Source of the DNA: Paenibacillus alvei DSM 29
GTDB lineage: Bacteria; Bacillota; Bacilli; Paenibacillales; Paenibacillaceae
Length of the DNA stretch: 64,000 nucleotides
Assembly (NCBI RefSeq): GCF_000293805.1
Contig: NZ_AMBZ01000002.1
Location: 271,001 to 335,000, forward strand
Direction of reading: 5' to 3'
The notes below the pieces were generated by a model. The model was not told the DNA's origin. It made no database searches and saw only the letters and a list, made by a program, of their open reading frames with translations. Positions 56,632-64,000 of this stretch are shown in pieces (position 1 is the stretch's first letter; each line of letters starts with the position of its first letter). The translations under genes and the position numbers were made by a program.

Positions 56632-57489
56632 TTACTTCGTAATTGGCACCGACTGTACACGGCGCAGCAGTTCCGACAACTCCCGCTTCATGTGCACGAA
56701 TTCGGCTTCAGAAGCAAGTGCCTCCGTCCGCGGCCGGGCGAACGGTACTCTGACCCGCTCCAGTACTCGTGCCGGGCGATTGGATAATACATATATCGTA
56801 TCCGACAGCAGCAAGGCCTCCTCAATGCTGTGTGTAATGAACAGCACTGAACGGCGGTTCCTCTCCCAGAGTTCAAGCAGCCAGCGCTGCATATCACTGC
56901 GCGTTAAGGCATCCAATGCACTGAAAGGTTCATCGAGCAGCATCAGCTCATGCGGGCTCATCATCGCACGCAGGAAGGCTACACGCTGCTGCATGCCGCC
57001 TGACAGCTCGTGAGGATATGAGCGTTCATAACCAGCCAAGCCCACATTGCTCAGCCAGCGGCGCGCTTCCGCACGAGACTCCTTCTTCGACCTGCCCGCA
57101 ATTTCCGGAGCGAGAATGACATTATCCTCTACCGTACGCCAAGGAAACAATGCAGGTTGCTGCGGCATATAGCTAATATGTCCTGTCTGCCCGACAACGT
57201 TCTGCCCATGTACAAGAATATCCCCTCCTGATGGGCGAAGCAGTCCGCCAATGAGATGAAATAATGTGCTCTTCCCTGAACCAGACGGGCCGATAATCGA
57301 GACGAATTCACCTGGCTGCACATCGATGAAGATATGATCGAGCACGTGAAGCTTCCCGGCACGACCGTCGAAAGACATACTAACATCCCGCAATTCAAGC
57401 GCTGCTTGCTCCCGCTCTGGAAGAGGCTCACCCAGTCGCTCCCCTTGAATGCGATCAGACGACTGCTGTTCATTCCTTGTAATCATCAT
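56632..57489 (-). CDS. ABC transporter ATPase (ThiZ/SsuB type)
   Basis: ATPase of a pyrimidine-precursor importer, 285 aa. Walker A is GPSGSGKST, the signature LSGGMQQR and Walker B with LLDEPFSALDALTR, with an H-loop in FITHSIEEALLLSD, all typical of the nitrate/sulfonate/taurine class. ATG at 57489 follows AAGGGGG. It is the last gene of a TPP-riboswitch-controlled operon: binding lipoprotein, DUF77 protein, permease, ATPase. The N-terminal 30 residues are charged and poorly conserved. Confidence 0.92.
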   Translation of the reverse strand: MMITRNEQQSSDRIQGERLGEPLPEREQAALELRDVSMSFDGRAGKLHVLDHIFIDVQPGEFVSIIGPSGSGKSTLFHLIGGLLRPSGGDILVHGQNVVGQTGHISYMPQQPALFPWRTVEDNVILAPEIAGRSKKESRAEARRWLSNVGLAGYERSYPHELSGGMQQRVAFLRAMMSPHELMLLDEPFSALDALTRSDMQRWLLELWERNRRSVLFITHSIEEALLLSDTIYVLSNRPARVLERVRVPFARPRTEALASEAEFVHMKRELSELLRRVQSVPITK

Positions 57490-57501
57490 TATGCTCCCCC
57501 T

Positions 57502-58269
57502 TCACCGCTGCTTATCGTCGCGGCGCCAATGAATGAGCAGCCGTTCCATTGCCCACACGAGGCCAAACATGGCTAAGCTCAACAGAATCACAACCGCTAT
57601 CGCCACGAACATCCGATCTGTACGGTATGCCGCTTTCTGCAGAACCATGTAATAGCCGATCCCCTTGTCTGTCCCCAACCACTCCGAGATAATCGCACTC
57701 ATGACACTATACGTGCCTGCGATCTTTAAACCAGAGAAGACCGACGGCAGCGCATGCGGGAGCTCCAGCTTCAAGAACAGCTGGGCCCGGCTTGCGCCCG
57801 CCATGCGCATGTAATTCACCATCATACGATCCGTCTGCGCAAGACCATCCAGTGTTGCCACACATACCGGGAAAAAGCAAACAAGCGTGATCGTTACAAT
57901 CTTCGGCATGAGACCGAAACCGAACCAGATCATAAGCAATGGCAATAGCGCAATTGTCGGGATGTTCTGACTGACAATCACCAGCGGATAAATGGCCCGC
58001 TTCAGCCATGGCAGCGGATGAAGCGCGCATGCGAGCAGCAGCCCGACTGCTGTTCCGACGCAGAATCCAATTAGGGTCAACTGAACGGTCGCCCACGTAT
58101 GCATAAGCAGCCCGCCCCCATTGCTGATTGCCTCCTGAAAAATATCAAGCGGGCTGGGCAGCATCCACTTCTCAATGCCCGATACCATGACTCCGACCTG
58201 CCATATCGCAAGAAAGAGAACAAAGGCTATAAGCGGAGGCCCTATCTTCGTAAGTCGACTCCTACTCAT
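57502..58269 (-). CDS. ABC transporter permease (ThiX/SsuC type)
   Basis: Permease of the pyrimidine importer, 255 aa, six membrane segments. The EAA-like loop MVNYMRMAGASRAQLFLKLELPHALPSVFSGLKIAGTYSV is in the second half. ATG at 58269 overlaps the stop of the DUF77 gene as ATGA, so the two are translationally coupled. The TPP riboswitch upstream and the THI5-like binding protein point to formyl-aminopyrimidine or a related thiamine breakdown product as substrate. Confidence 0.92.
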   Translation of the reverse strand: MSRSRLTKIGPPLIAFVLFLAIWQVGVMVSGIEKWMLPSPLDIFQEAISNGGGLLMHTWATVQLTLIGFCVGTAVGLLLACALHPLPWLKRAIYPLVIVSQNIPTIALLPLLMIWFGFGLMPKIVTITLVCFFPVCVATLDGLAQTDRMMVNYMRMAGASRAQLFLKLELPHALPSVFSGLKIAGTYSVMSAIISEWLGTDKGIGYYMVLQKAAYRTDRMFVAIAVVILLSLAMFGLVWAMERLLIHWRRDDKQR

Positions 58270-58559
58270 GGCCGGTATTTCACCGTCAATTCGTCCATCG
58301 TAATGCCGGAAGGCTTATACACAATTTTGATTTGGGACAATACATTGTTGCTTCCCATCTCTATCATCGCCTTGTTCATATCCTCAATAATGCGGAATAG
58401 CTCGCTAAGCTCGCCTTCCATCGTAGTTTCTAGTGGATTTACTTGATACTTCACGCCTGATGCTTGAATCACTTCGATTGCGCGATCCACATAAGGAATT
58501 ACGTCTTCCCCATTTTTCGTCTTTGGAACGATCTGAATGCTCACTAAGCTATTCGCCAT
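58266..58559 (-). CDS. Thiamine-binding protein, DUF77/MTH1187-YkoF type
   Basis: Small cytosolic protein, about 97 aa, of the thiamine_BP (DUF77) family: ANSLVSIQIVPKTKNGEDVIPYVDRAIEVIQASGV then VNPLETTMEGELSELFRII. The start is ATG at 58559 with GAGGAGG upstream. The frame is open to 58619 without a ribosome site. It lies inside the pyrimidine-importer operon between the lipoprotein and the permease and overlaps the latter. A role in binding thiamine or its pyrimidine part is inferred from the family and the riboswitch. Confidence 0.88.
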   Translation of the reverse strand: MANSLVSIQIVPKTKNGEDVIPYVDRAIEVIQASGVKYQVNPLETTMEGELSELFRIIEDMNKAMIEMGSNNVLSQIKIVYKPSGITMDELTVKYRP

Positions 58560-58664
58560 CTCGATTCTCCTCCTCGATTGCATATCACCATCGGATACAT
58601 AGAAATTCATATACAGCAAAAGGGCGCCTGCGCGCCCCTTGCCGATTTCTTCGTAACGTTGTGC

Positions 58665-59729
58665 TTATGAAGCAGGCAAGAAGTCATTCGTAAATGCCTT
58701 GTCGACATCGATGCTCTTTTCCATTAATTTGTTCTCTACGAGCCAATTCATGTAATTCGCCCATACTTCGCGCTTCTGCTCACCCCATCGAGGCGCATCG
58801 TCCTTATACTTCGGACTCAGCCATTTCTGGCTGGCAATAACCAGATCTTTGTTCAAATCCGGCACAGCCTTAAGCAGCAGATTCGCCGCATCCTCTGGAT
58901 TGTCGATTGCAAATTGGTAGCCTTTGGACGTTGCTCGCATAAATGCCTTAACCAATTCAGGATCTTCCTTACTTAGCTTCTCGCTTGTGGATAGAACAGG
59001 CGTGTAATAGTCTAATTCCTTCGCGTATTGATTCACATACAGCATATCGATTGGCTCACCGCGGAGCTCTGCTTCAATACCTGTCCATGCATAGAAAATC
59101 CATGCGAAGTCGATATCCTTCTTCACAGCTGTAAAGTAATCGGCGTTACCCATATTGACACTCTTCAGCTTGCTGTAGTCGCCGCCATCCTTCTCCATAA
59201 TTGTGTGAATAATCATTTCTTCGACTGGAGAGCCCCAACCGCCATAAGTCTTCCCTTCAAAGCCTTTCGGCGACTTGATGTTCTTGCTCTTCGGCGCAGC
59301 AAATCCGGATGTATTATGTTGAATGATCGCTCCAATCGACACGATCGGAACATTTTGTTGTCGAGCCATCGTAATGCCTTCCTGAACACTAACTCCAAAT
59401 TGCGCTTCTCCCGATGCAATCATCGCATCAGATGCGCCTGTGCTTGGCTGCAAAATCTCGACATTCAGCCCTTCTTCCTCATAGAAGCCTTTCTCCTTAG
59501 CTACATATAACCCTGTATGATTCGTATTCGGCGTCCAGTCGAGCACGATCTTCACATCGCGTTTTTCCTTCGCCTTATTCTGATTCGTTCCTTGCTCTTG
59601 TGCTGGATTTCCCGATGTCTGGTCTCCTTGTCCCGCTTCTTGTCCTTTGCCGCTGCAAGCAGTAAGCGCAAACGTCATCATAATGATGAGCGCCAGCATC
59701 AATCCTCGTTCCAAGCGTGTGCGTTGCAT
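58665..59729 (-). CDS. ABC transporter binding lipoprotein, ThiY/NMT1-THI5-like
   Basis: Extracellular binding protein for a thiamine pyrimidine precursor, 354 aa. The lipoprotein signal ends LTA-C (Cys near 25) and a Gln/Glu/Asn-rich linker follows. The NMT1 domain opens with VKIVLDWTPNTNHTGLYVAK and contains ILQPSTGASDAMIASGEAQFGVSVQEG and GKTYGGWGSPVEE, features of THI5-like FAMP binders such as ThiY. ATG at 59729 has AAGGGGG upstream. It is first of the operon, behind a TPP riboswitch and terminator. Confidence 0.92.
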   Translation of the reverse strand: MQRTRLERGLMLALIIMMTFALTACSGKGQEAGQGDQTSGNPAQEQGTNQNKAKEKRDVKIVLDWTPNTNHTGLYVAKEKGFYEEEGLNVEILQPSTGASDAMIASGEAQFGVSVQEGITMARQQNVPIVSIGAIIQHNTSGFAAPKSKNIKSPKGFEGKTYGGWGSPVEEMIIHTIMEKDGGDYSKLKSVNMGNADYFTAVKKDIDFAWIFYAWTGIEAELRGEPIDMLYVNQYAKELDYYTPVLSTSEKLSKEDPELVKAFMRATSKGYQFAIDNPEDAANLLLKAVPDLNKDLVIASQKWLSPKYKDDAPRWGEQKREVWANYMNWLVENKLMEKSIDVDKAFTNDFLPAS

Positions 59730-59896
59730 ATGATGAATCCCCCTTCTCTTGCCCCGCTCTAGTAGAGAGTCGGTATGAAATCATAAGATGCTTCGATAAC
59801 GCCTGCCGCATTCACCAGTTGGACGATCCGCTCGATCGTATATGTATGGATGAGCAAGTTCCCGTCCCGCCGTCCTGCAACACGATTCAGATCCAC

Positions 59897-59922
59897 AAAA
59901 AAAGCGCCCCATCTGGGACGCT
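59897..59922 (-). terminator. Riboswitch-linked terminator of the thiamine-pyrimidine operon
   Basis: Minus-strand AGCGTCCC-aga-TGGGGCGCT followed by seven T (59897-59903), between the TPP aptamer and the lipoprotein start. It is the likely expression platform, about 180 bases downstream of the aptamer. Confidence 0.75.
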
Positions 59923-60105
59923 ATGTGTGCCGTTCTGCGCGTATATGCGAAAATGTGCATCATACGATGTCCGCGTCACAGGTATGGCGATATTCATCCA
60001 TATGTGCAGCATCATGACAATGCTGTCCGAAGCAGCGCACATTCATGCGAAGCTGGCGAATAAGCAATAACCTTTATATAACAATAATGACGCGGTTCAA
60101 CGTCT

Positions 60106-60195
60106 TTCCTACGCTGGCATTACCCAGATCAGGTGTAAGGGTCGGTATCTTAATGGGATACAATCTCAGCCGGCCGTATTCCAGCACCCCTAGCG
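60106..60195 (-). promoter_or_regulatory. TPP riboswitch (THI element)
   Basis: The minus strand shows the aptamer in order: AGGGGTGCTGG, GGCTGAGA, ACCCTTACACCTGATCTGGG with one extra CA, then TAATGCCAGCGTAGGAAAG. Conserved CTGAGA, ACCTGATCTGGGTAATGCCAGCG-type bases are all there. Thiamine diphosphate should switch off the operon below. The remaining gap 60196-60566 holds an inverted repeat (60368-60399) and no convincing gene. Confidence 0.95.
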
Positions 60196-60367
60196 TGCAT
60201 ATGCAGTTATCGAAGCTATCATTTACATGGGTAATTATAGACCTCATCTACCAGAAAGTCCAGTAACAATGATCAGAGAAAGAGCAAAATTCCAATGTGA
60301 GTATACCCACAAAATGATGCATAACATAACAACCAAAGAACCTACATTAGCATTAAATTCGTACACC

Positions 60368-60399
60368 CACATGAAACTTGTCGAAAAAAGTTCCATGTG
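60368..60399. repeat. Inverted repeat upstream of the TPP riboswitch
   Basis: CACATGAAACT and AGTTCCATGTG are complementary at 10 of 11 positions around a ten-base loop. There is no clear U tract. It could be a protein-binding site or a weak terminator. Confidence 0.35.
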
Positions 60400-60566
60400 A
60401 AACAAGGTACAATATTCCAATTTTAGAACCTCTGTCATTTGTTCCTGTGTCGTTATAGGCAAGTAACCCAGCGCAGTCTTTGGTGCTGGGCTTAGGTTTA
60501 GGGAAGCTTCTGCCTTTCCTTTTCTTCTATACGGATAGAAAATTAAAACCAGTTGTCTCGTTTCGC

Positions 60567-61277
60567 TTATTGCACTTGCTCCCGCGGTAGATCATCACGA
60601 ACCGGGAAGCTTCTTGCCCAATATAGAATTGGTGTCGACAACACCGAGATAATAAGTTTAATTACATAAGTGGTAATAAAGATTTGGAACCAGACATCCC
60701 AAGGGACAATGCCGGCAAATGCAATCGTACAAAATACGAGCGAATCCGCCATTTGGCTGATGCCGGTGCTCCCGTTGCTTCGAATCCACAGCTGACCTGC
60801 CTTCGGATAGCGCTCCTTCACCATGCTGAACAATTTCACATCAAGGAACTGACTAACGAAATAGGCCGTTAAACTTGCCACAACAAGACGCGGCATGAAA
60901 TCAAATATAGTTGACAGCGACGCTTGTGCCGTATTTGCCATATCAGACGCCTCTGGCGTAAAGCGAAGAGCCATCTGCATAATGATTGTCGTCATAATTA
61001 AGGTGAAAAATCCAAACCATACTGCACGCTTCGCTTCCTTGCGACCGAACTTCTCGTTTAGCAAATCCGACGTCATAAACAGTGTTGCATTCGCTGTATT
61101 GCCCAGTGTCATCACAACACCGAACATCTCTATTGTTTTGCCGACTTGAATATTGGCGATAACTGTCATTACACCAATCCAAGCATAGAGCCCCGACTTG
61201 CCGAATGCACGATAACAAATTAGGAAAAAGGCAAAGTTCGCGAGGATGAACAAAATGCCCCAAGTAAAGTTGAACAT
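60567..61277 (-). CDS. Queuosine precursor transporter (VUT/YhhQ family)
   Basis: Membrane importer of preQ0 or preQ1, 236 aa, with about six hydrophobic helices. Family marks are TLGNTANATLFMTSDLLNEKFGRKEAKRAVWFGF, then YFVSQFLDVKLF and RSNGSTGISQMADSLVFCTIAF. ATG at 61277 sits eleven bases after the AGGAGG that forms the 3' part of a preQ1-I riboswitch, which independently confirms the assignment. The gene is single. A weak CCAGC/GCTGG hairpin about 90 bases past the stop may end it. Confidence 0.92.
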   Translation of the reverse strand: MFNFTWGILFILANFAFFLICYRAFGKSGLYAWIGVMTVIANIQVGKTIEMFGVVMTLGNTANATLFMTSDLLNEKFGRKEAKRAVWFGFFTLIMTTIIMQMALRFTPEASDMANTAQASLSTIFDFMPRLVVASLTAYFVSQFLDVKLFSMVKERYPKAGQLWIRSNGSTGISQMADSLVFCTIAFAGIVPWDVWFQIFITTYVIKLIISVLSTPILYWARSFPVRDDLPREQVQ

Positions 61278-61291
61278 AATTTATGAAATTC

Positions 61292-61331
61292 CTCCTAGTT
61301 TTGATTACGCGGGATGGTTACGAACCGCGGC
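61292..61331 (-). promoter_or_regulatory. PreQ1-I riboswitch overlapping the ribosome site
   Basis: The minus strand reads CCGCGGTTCGTAACCATCCC then GCGTAATCAAAACTAGGAGG. The CGCGG/CCCGCG stem, the conserved loop and the A-rich tail AAAACTA joined to AGGAGG match the translational preQ1-I class. Ligand binding would mask the ribosome site. Confidence 0.88.
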
Positions 61332-61603
61332 GCATACGCGCAAGCCATAACTTTATCATACAGAGGCGGTTCATGCCAATAGGAAACACACAGTGGATGC
61401 ATGGTGAGTTTTGACTTTATTTGTCCCCTATATTAAGTGGAAGCAATTCCTTCATATTCTGTATGAAAAGGTCTTTACCCTACCCTTCGTATATTGTGGA
61501 CGATACGGAGGGAATATATTGTCATACCTCACTGCTTTATCGATGAGCAGGATGTAAAATGATCATGGCAAGGATTCCCTTAGTTAAAGATTTATCCATT
61601 GAG

Positions 61604-61619
61604 TGTGACATTTATCACA
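61604..61619 (+). promoter_or_regulatory. Fnr/Crp-type box upstream of the FMN-binding lipoprotein
   Basis: TGTGACATTTATCACA is a perfect TGTGA-N6-TCACA palindrome. Its centre lies about 68 bases upstream of the start predicted from the promoter at 61646-61673, a usual distance for activation. No other assignable signal is seen in the 440-base gap 61278-61717 besides the preQ1 riboswitch. Confidence 0.6.
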
Positions 61620-61645
61620 TTCACAAAGAGGGAGTTAATGTTAAA

Positions 61646-61673
61646 ATGACATTGTAAATCCGTTAGTTATAAT
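61646..61673 (+). promoter_or_regulatory. Promoter of the FMN-binding lipoprotein gene
   Basis: ATGACA (61646-61651) and TATAAT (61668-61673) with a 16-base spacer, 44 bases before the start codon. Confidence 0.5.
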
Positions 61674-61717
61674 TTTCACAAAGTAATTTTGAACTAAAGA
61701 AAAGGTGGGGACTCTTT

Positions 61718-62227
61718 ATGAAAAAGAAACTTGTACTGTTACTGTCCGCAGTATTGGTTGTAGGTATGTTGGCCGGTTGTGGAGATAAGAAAGAAGAAGC
61801 TGCAAAGCAGCCTGAAACAAACACATCAACAGAAGCTAATAAAGACGCAGCTCAAGTAACATTGAAAGACGGCGACTATCATGCAGAATCTCCTGAATTC
61901 GATGAGAAATCCGGTTGGAAAGAAACAATGGACATCACAGTTAAAGACGGCAAAATCACTGCTGTAAACTGGGATGGCGTTCATAAAGACGGCGGAGATA
62001 CAAAGAAAAAGCAATCTAAAGATGGCAAATACGGTATGAAAGCTGGCGGTGCTTCTTCCGAATGGCACGAGCAAGCTGAAAAAATGGAGCAAGAACTTAT
62101 CGCTAAGCAAGATCCAGCTGCAATCGCTGTGAACAACGAAGGCAAAACAGACGCTGTATCCGGCGTATCTATCCACGTTGGAAGCTTCGTGCAACTGGCT
62201 CAAGAAGCTTTGGCTAAAGCAAAGTAA
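61718..62227 (+). CDS. FMN-binding domain lipoprotein (PplA-like)
   Basis: Membrane-anchored extracellular flavoprotein, 169 aa. The lipobox ends MLAG-C (Cys21), a charged linker runs to about 45, then one FMN_bind domain (DGDYHAESPEFDEKSGWKETMDITVKDGKI...). The covalent-flavin motif DAVSGVS is at 145-151, whose Ser is the expected FMN acceptor for an ApbE-type transferase. Listeria PplA has two such domains and this protein has one. ATG at 61718 follows AAGGTGGGG. An Fnr-type box lies upstream and an NDH-2-like gene follows, as in extracellular electron transfer loci. Confidence 0.88.
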   Translation: MKKKLVLLLSAVLVVGMLAGCGDKKEEAAKQPETNTSTEANKDAAQVTLKDGDYHAESPEFDEKSGWKETMDITVKDGKITAVNWDGVHKDGGDTKKKQSKDGKYGMKAGGASSEWHEQAEKMEQELIAKQDPAAIAVNNEGKTDAVSGVSIHVGSFVQLAQEALAKAK

Positions 62228-62263
62228 GATAAGTTTACTCCTTCCTTGATTAATATAGATATA

Positions 62264-62322
62264 ACTCGGAAGCTCCGCAGTAGGAAAGCAAGATACTCGC
62301 TTTTTTATTCGCGGAGCTCCCT
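62264..62322 (+). terminator. Nested hairpin between the lipoprotein and NDH-2 genes
   Basis: GCTCCGC and GCGGAGC form an outer stem. Inside, AAGC-aagatactc-GCTT is followed by TTTTTTA. It could attenuate transcription into the NDH-2-like gene. Confidence 0.4.
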
Positions 62323-62385
62323 TGTTCGCATTGGATAGTTCAATTTTTAAATATTGACAAATAAGCATTACAACGGGGTGAAACC

Positions 62386-64000
62386 ATGAAAGAGATCGTT
62401 GTATTGGGCGGCGGTTATGGCGGCGTACTGACAGCGAAAAAGCTGGCGAAGCGTCTGAAGAAGGACAAAGACATTCGCATTACGCTCATCGACCGTAAAC
62501 CTTTCCATACGATGATGACGGAGCTGCATGAGGTTGCAGCATGCCGTGTCGAAGAAGAAGCAATCAAAATGGACCTGAAGCAAATCTTTGCGGGTCTGAA
62601 AGTGGACGTTGTACTGGATGAGATCGAGAACATCGATTTCAATGGCCAGAAGCTGCAAGGCAGAAAGAAATCCTACAATTACGACCACCTTGTTATCGGT
62701 ACAGGTTGTAAGCCATCCTTCTTCGGTATCGAAGGTGCAGAAGAGAATTCCTTCTCCCTCTGGTCGTTCGAGGATGCAGTTAAGTTGAAGCAGCAAATTC
62801 GCCAAATGTTCATGGACGGGACGAAGGTCACAGATCCTGAGCTGCGTAAGCAAATGCTCACATTCGTCGTCGTTGGCGCCGGCTTCACTGGTGTCGAAAT
62901 GGTCGGCGAATTGGCTGAATATCGCGAAGAGTTGTGCCATGAGTTCCATGTGGACGAATCTGAGGTTCGCCTCGTCGTAGCGGATATGGCTCCGAAGATC
63001 CTGCCAATCCTGCCGCAAAAGCTCATTGATAAAGCGGACAAGTACCTCCGCAAAATGAAAGTGGAAATTATAACAGGCGCGAAGATTTCCGGCGTTACTC
63101 CAAATTCCGTTATCCTTGGCGATAATGAAATTAAATCAAACACTGTTATCTGGACTGCCGGTGTCGAAGGTTCCGATCTCGTAGGCAACCTCGATGTACA
63201 GCAGCAAGGACGCAAGCGCATTTTGACAAATGACAAGTTGCAGTCCGTTGACCACAAAAATGTGTATGTTGTCGGCGACAACATCTTCTATATTCCAGAA
63301 GGCGAAGAGCGTCCTGTTCCACAAATGGTTGAGAACGCCGAGCACTCGGCTGGTCTTATCGCACATAATATCGTTGCTGACTTGAAGAATGGCACACATA
63401 AGTCGTACAAGCCTACATTCCACGGTACGATGGTATGTATCGGTGGACGTTACGGGGTAGCCGCAATCGGTACACCGAAGAAAATGTTCCACTTCACTGG
63501 CTTCATGGCCATGTTCTTTAAGCATATGATTAATATTGTGTACTTCTTGCAAGTACTAGGCTTCCATAAAATCTGGTCTTACATGATGCACGAGTTCTTC
63601 CATGTGAAGAATCGCCGCAGCTTCGTCGGTGGACATTTTGCCAAGCGTTCCCCGAATTTCTGGCTCGTACCACTGCGGATCTATATCGGTGTCATGTGGT
63701 TAACCCAAGGCTGGGAAAAGGCCTCGAAATTACTGAAGGATCCTTCGCAGATGTTCCTCATCCCGCCTAAGGCAATGGATGGTGTAACAGCAGCTTCTCA
63801 AGCCGTTGATGCAGTTCATACAACGGTTGATGCACAAACAGCAGCTTCTGCTGTTGAAGGTGCAAGCACGGCAATCAAGGCTATTCCAGTGCCTGATTTC
63901 ATCAAAGGCATTGTAGACTGGTCGATGGATTTGATGTTCTATACGCATGACGGCGGATATACGGCTATGGCGTACATTTTCCAAGGCTGTATGGTTGCTG
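62386..64000 (+). CDS. Type II NADH dehydrogenase-like protein with C-terminal membrane domain, cut by window edge
   Basis: Flavin NADH:quinone oxidoreductase, 538 codons in the window and continuing. FAD-binding GGGYGG is at 8-13, NADH-binding VVVGAGFTGVEMVGEL near 161-176, and the second FAD motif NVYVVGDN near 287-294. From about residue 425 the chain goes on past normal NDH-2 length (about 400) into hydrophobic segments (FWLVPLRIYIGVMWLTQGW), an Ala/Val/Thr-rich stretch and another helix. A long membrane tail is the mark of the Ndh2 used in Listeria extracellular electron transfer. ATG at 62386 follows ACGGGGTG. Confidence 0.88.
   Translation, partial: MKEIVVLGGGYGGVLTAKKLAKRLKKDKDIRITLIDRKPFHTMMTELHEVAACRVEEEAIKMDLKQIFAGLKVDVVLDEIENIDFNGQKLQGRKKSYNYDHLVIGTGCKPSFFGIEGAEENSFSLWSFEDAVKLKQQIRQMFMDGTKVTDPELRKQMLTFVVVGAGFTGVEMVGELAEYREELCHEFHVDESEVRLVVADMAPKILPILPQKLIDKADKYLRKMKVEIITGAKISGVTPNSVILGDNEIKSNTVIWTAGVEGSDLVGNLDVQQQGRKRILTNDKLQSVDHKNVYVVGDNIFYIPEGEERPVPQMVENAEHSAGLIAHNIVADLKNGTHKSYKPTFHGTMVCIGGRYGVAAIGTPKKMFHFTGFMAMFFKHMINIVYFLQVLGFHKIWSYMMHEFFHVKNRRSFVGGHFAKRSPNFWLVPLRIYIGVMWLTQGWEKASKLLKDPSQMFLIPPKAMDGVTAASQAVDAVHTTVDAQTAASAVEGASTAIKAIPVPDFIKGIVDWSMDLMFYTHDGGYTAMAYIFQGCMVA

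Noticed and set aside
60244-60438. Possible 64-codon membrane peptide gene on the minus strand upstream of the TPP riboswitch
   Set aside because: Weak ribosome site, no recognisable family, and an inverted repeat inside it. It is probably non-coding.

Overview
The window reads as a low-to-mid GC Firmicute chromosome, most likely Paenibacillus or a close relative. The signs are CUT1-type sugar ABC systems driven by a YesM/YesN two-component pair, strong AGGAGG ribosome sites with frequent TTG and GTG starts, a T-box leader, TPP and preQ1-I riboswitches, a YusV-type siderophore ATPase, an alsSD operon, and a glutaminyl-tRNA synthetase. I see no rRNA, tRNA, CRISPR array, insertion sequence or prophage. 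Gene names are family-level readings made by eye.

Layout, left to right. 1-4.7 kb: a truncated sodium:solute symporter and a Ugp-like sugar ABC transporter. 4.9-8.2 kb: an ECF vitamin-type transporter (S component, fused double ATPase, EcfT). 8.4-13.9 kb: type 2 IPP isomerase, L-serine dehydratase (sdaAB-sdaAA) with a structured leader, arginase and ornithine aminotransferase. 14-19.5 kb: an MFS transporter, a Fur-box-controlled siderophore ATPase with an unusual cysteine-rich tail, cardiolipin synthase, a TetR regulator and a TorD-like chaperone. 20-23.8 kb: an AraC regulator and a GH38-like mannosidase gene broken by a one-base frameshift. 24-30.2 kb: alsS-alsD (acetoin), an M24 peptidase, and an MFS exporter with an ArsR-type regulator behind a 42-bp near-perfect palindrome.

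30.2-42.1 kb is a mannoside-use locus: sensor kinase, response regulator, two permeases, a solute-binding lipoprotein (also broken by a one-base frameshift), GH125 alpha-1,6-mannosidase and GH38 alpha-mannosidase. 42.4-47 kb: an OsmC-like protein, an NlpC/P60 wall hydrolase, a sugar isomerase/oxidoreductase pair and a YedF-like DsrE protein. 47-52.2 kb: glnS, T-box-controlled ilvA and an MFS gene. 52.4-56.4 kb: a YuiF-type antiporter, a TatD hydrolase and a DHA2 exporter. 56.6-60.2 kb: a TPP-riboswitch-controlled ThiXYZ-type pyrimidine importer with a thiamine-binding DUF77 protein. 60.5-61.3 kb: a queuosine-precursor transporter behind a preQ1-I riboswitch. 61.6-64 kb: an Fnr-box-preceded FMN-binding lipoprotein followed by a membrane-extended NDH-2, which looks like the start of a flavin-based extracellular electron transfer locus that runs off the window.

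The most notable signals are the pplA/ndh2-like pair at the right edge; two frameshifts in mannoside genes at the same short A-run motif (AAGAAAAATYG); the cysteine-rich tail on the siderophore ATPase; the MFS/ArsR palindrome; and two unexplained structured leaders, before ecfS and sdaAB.
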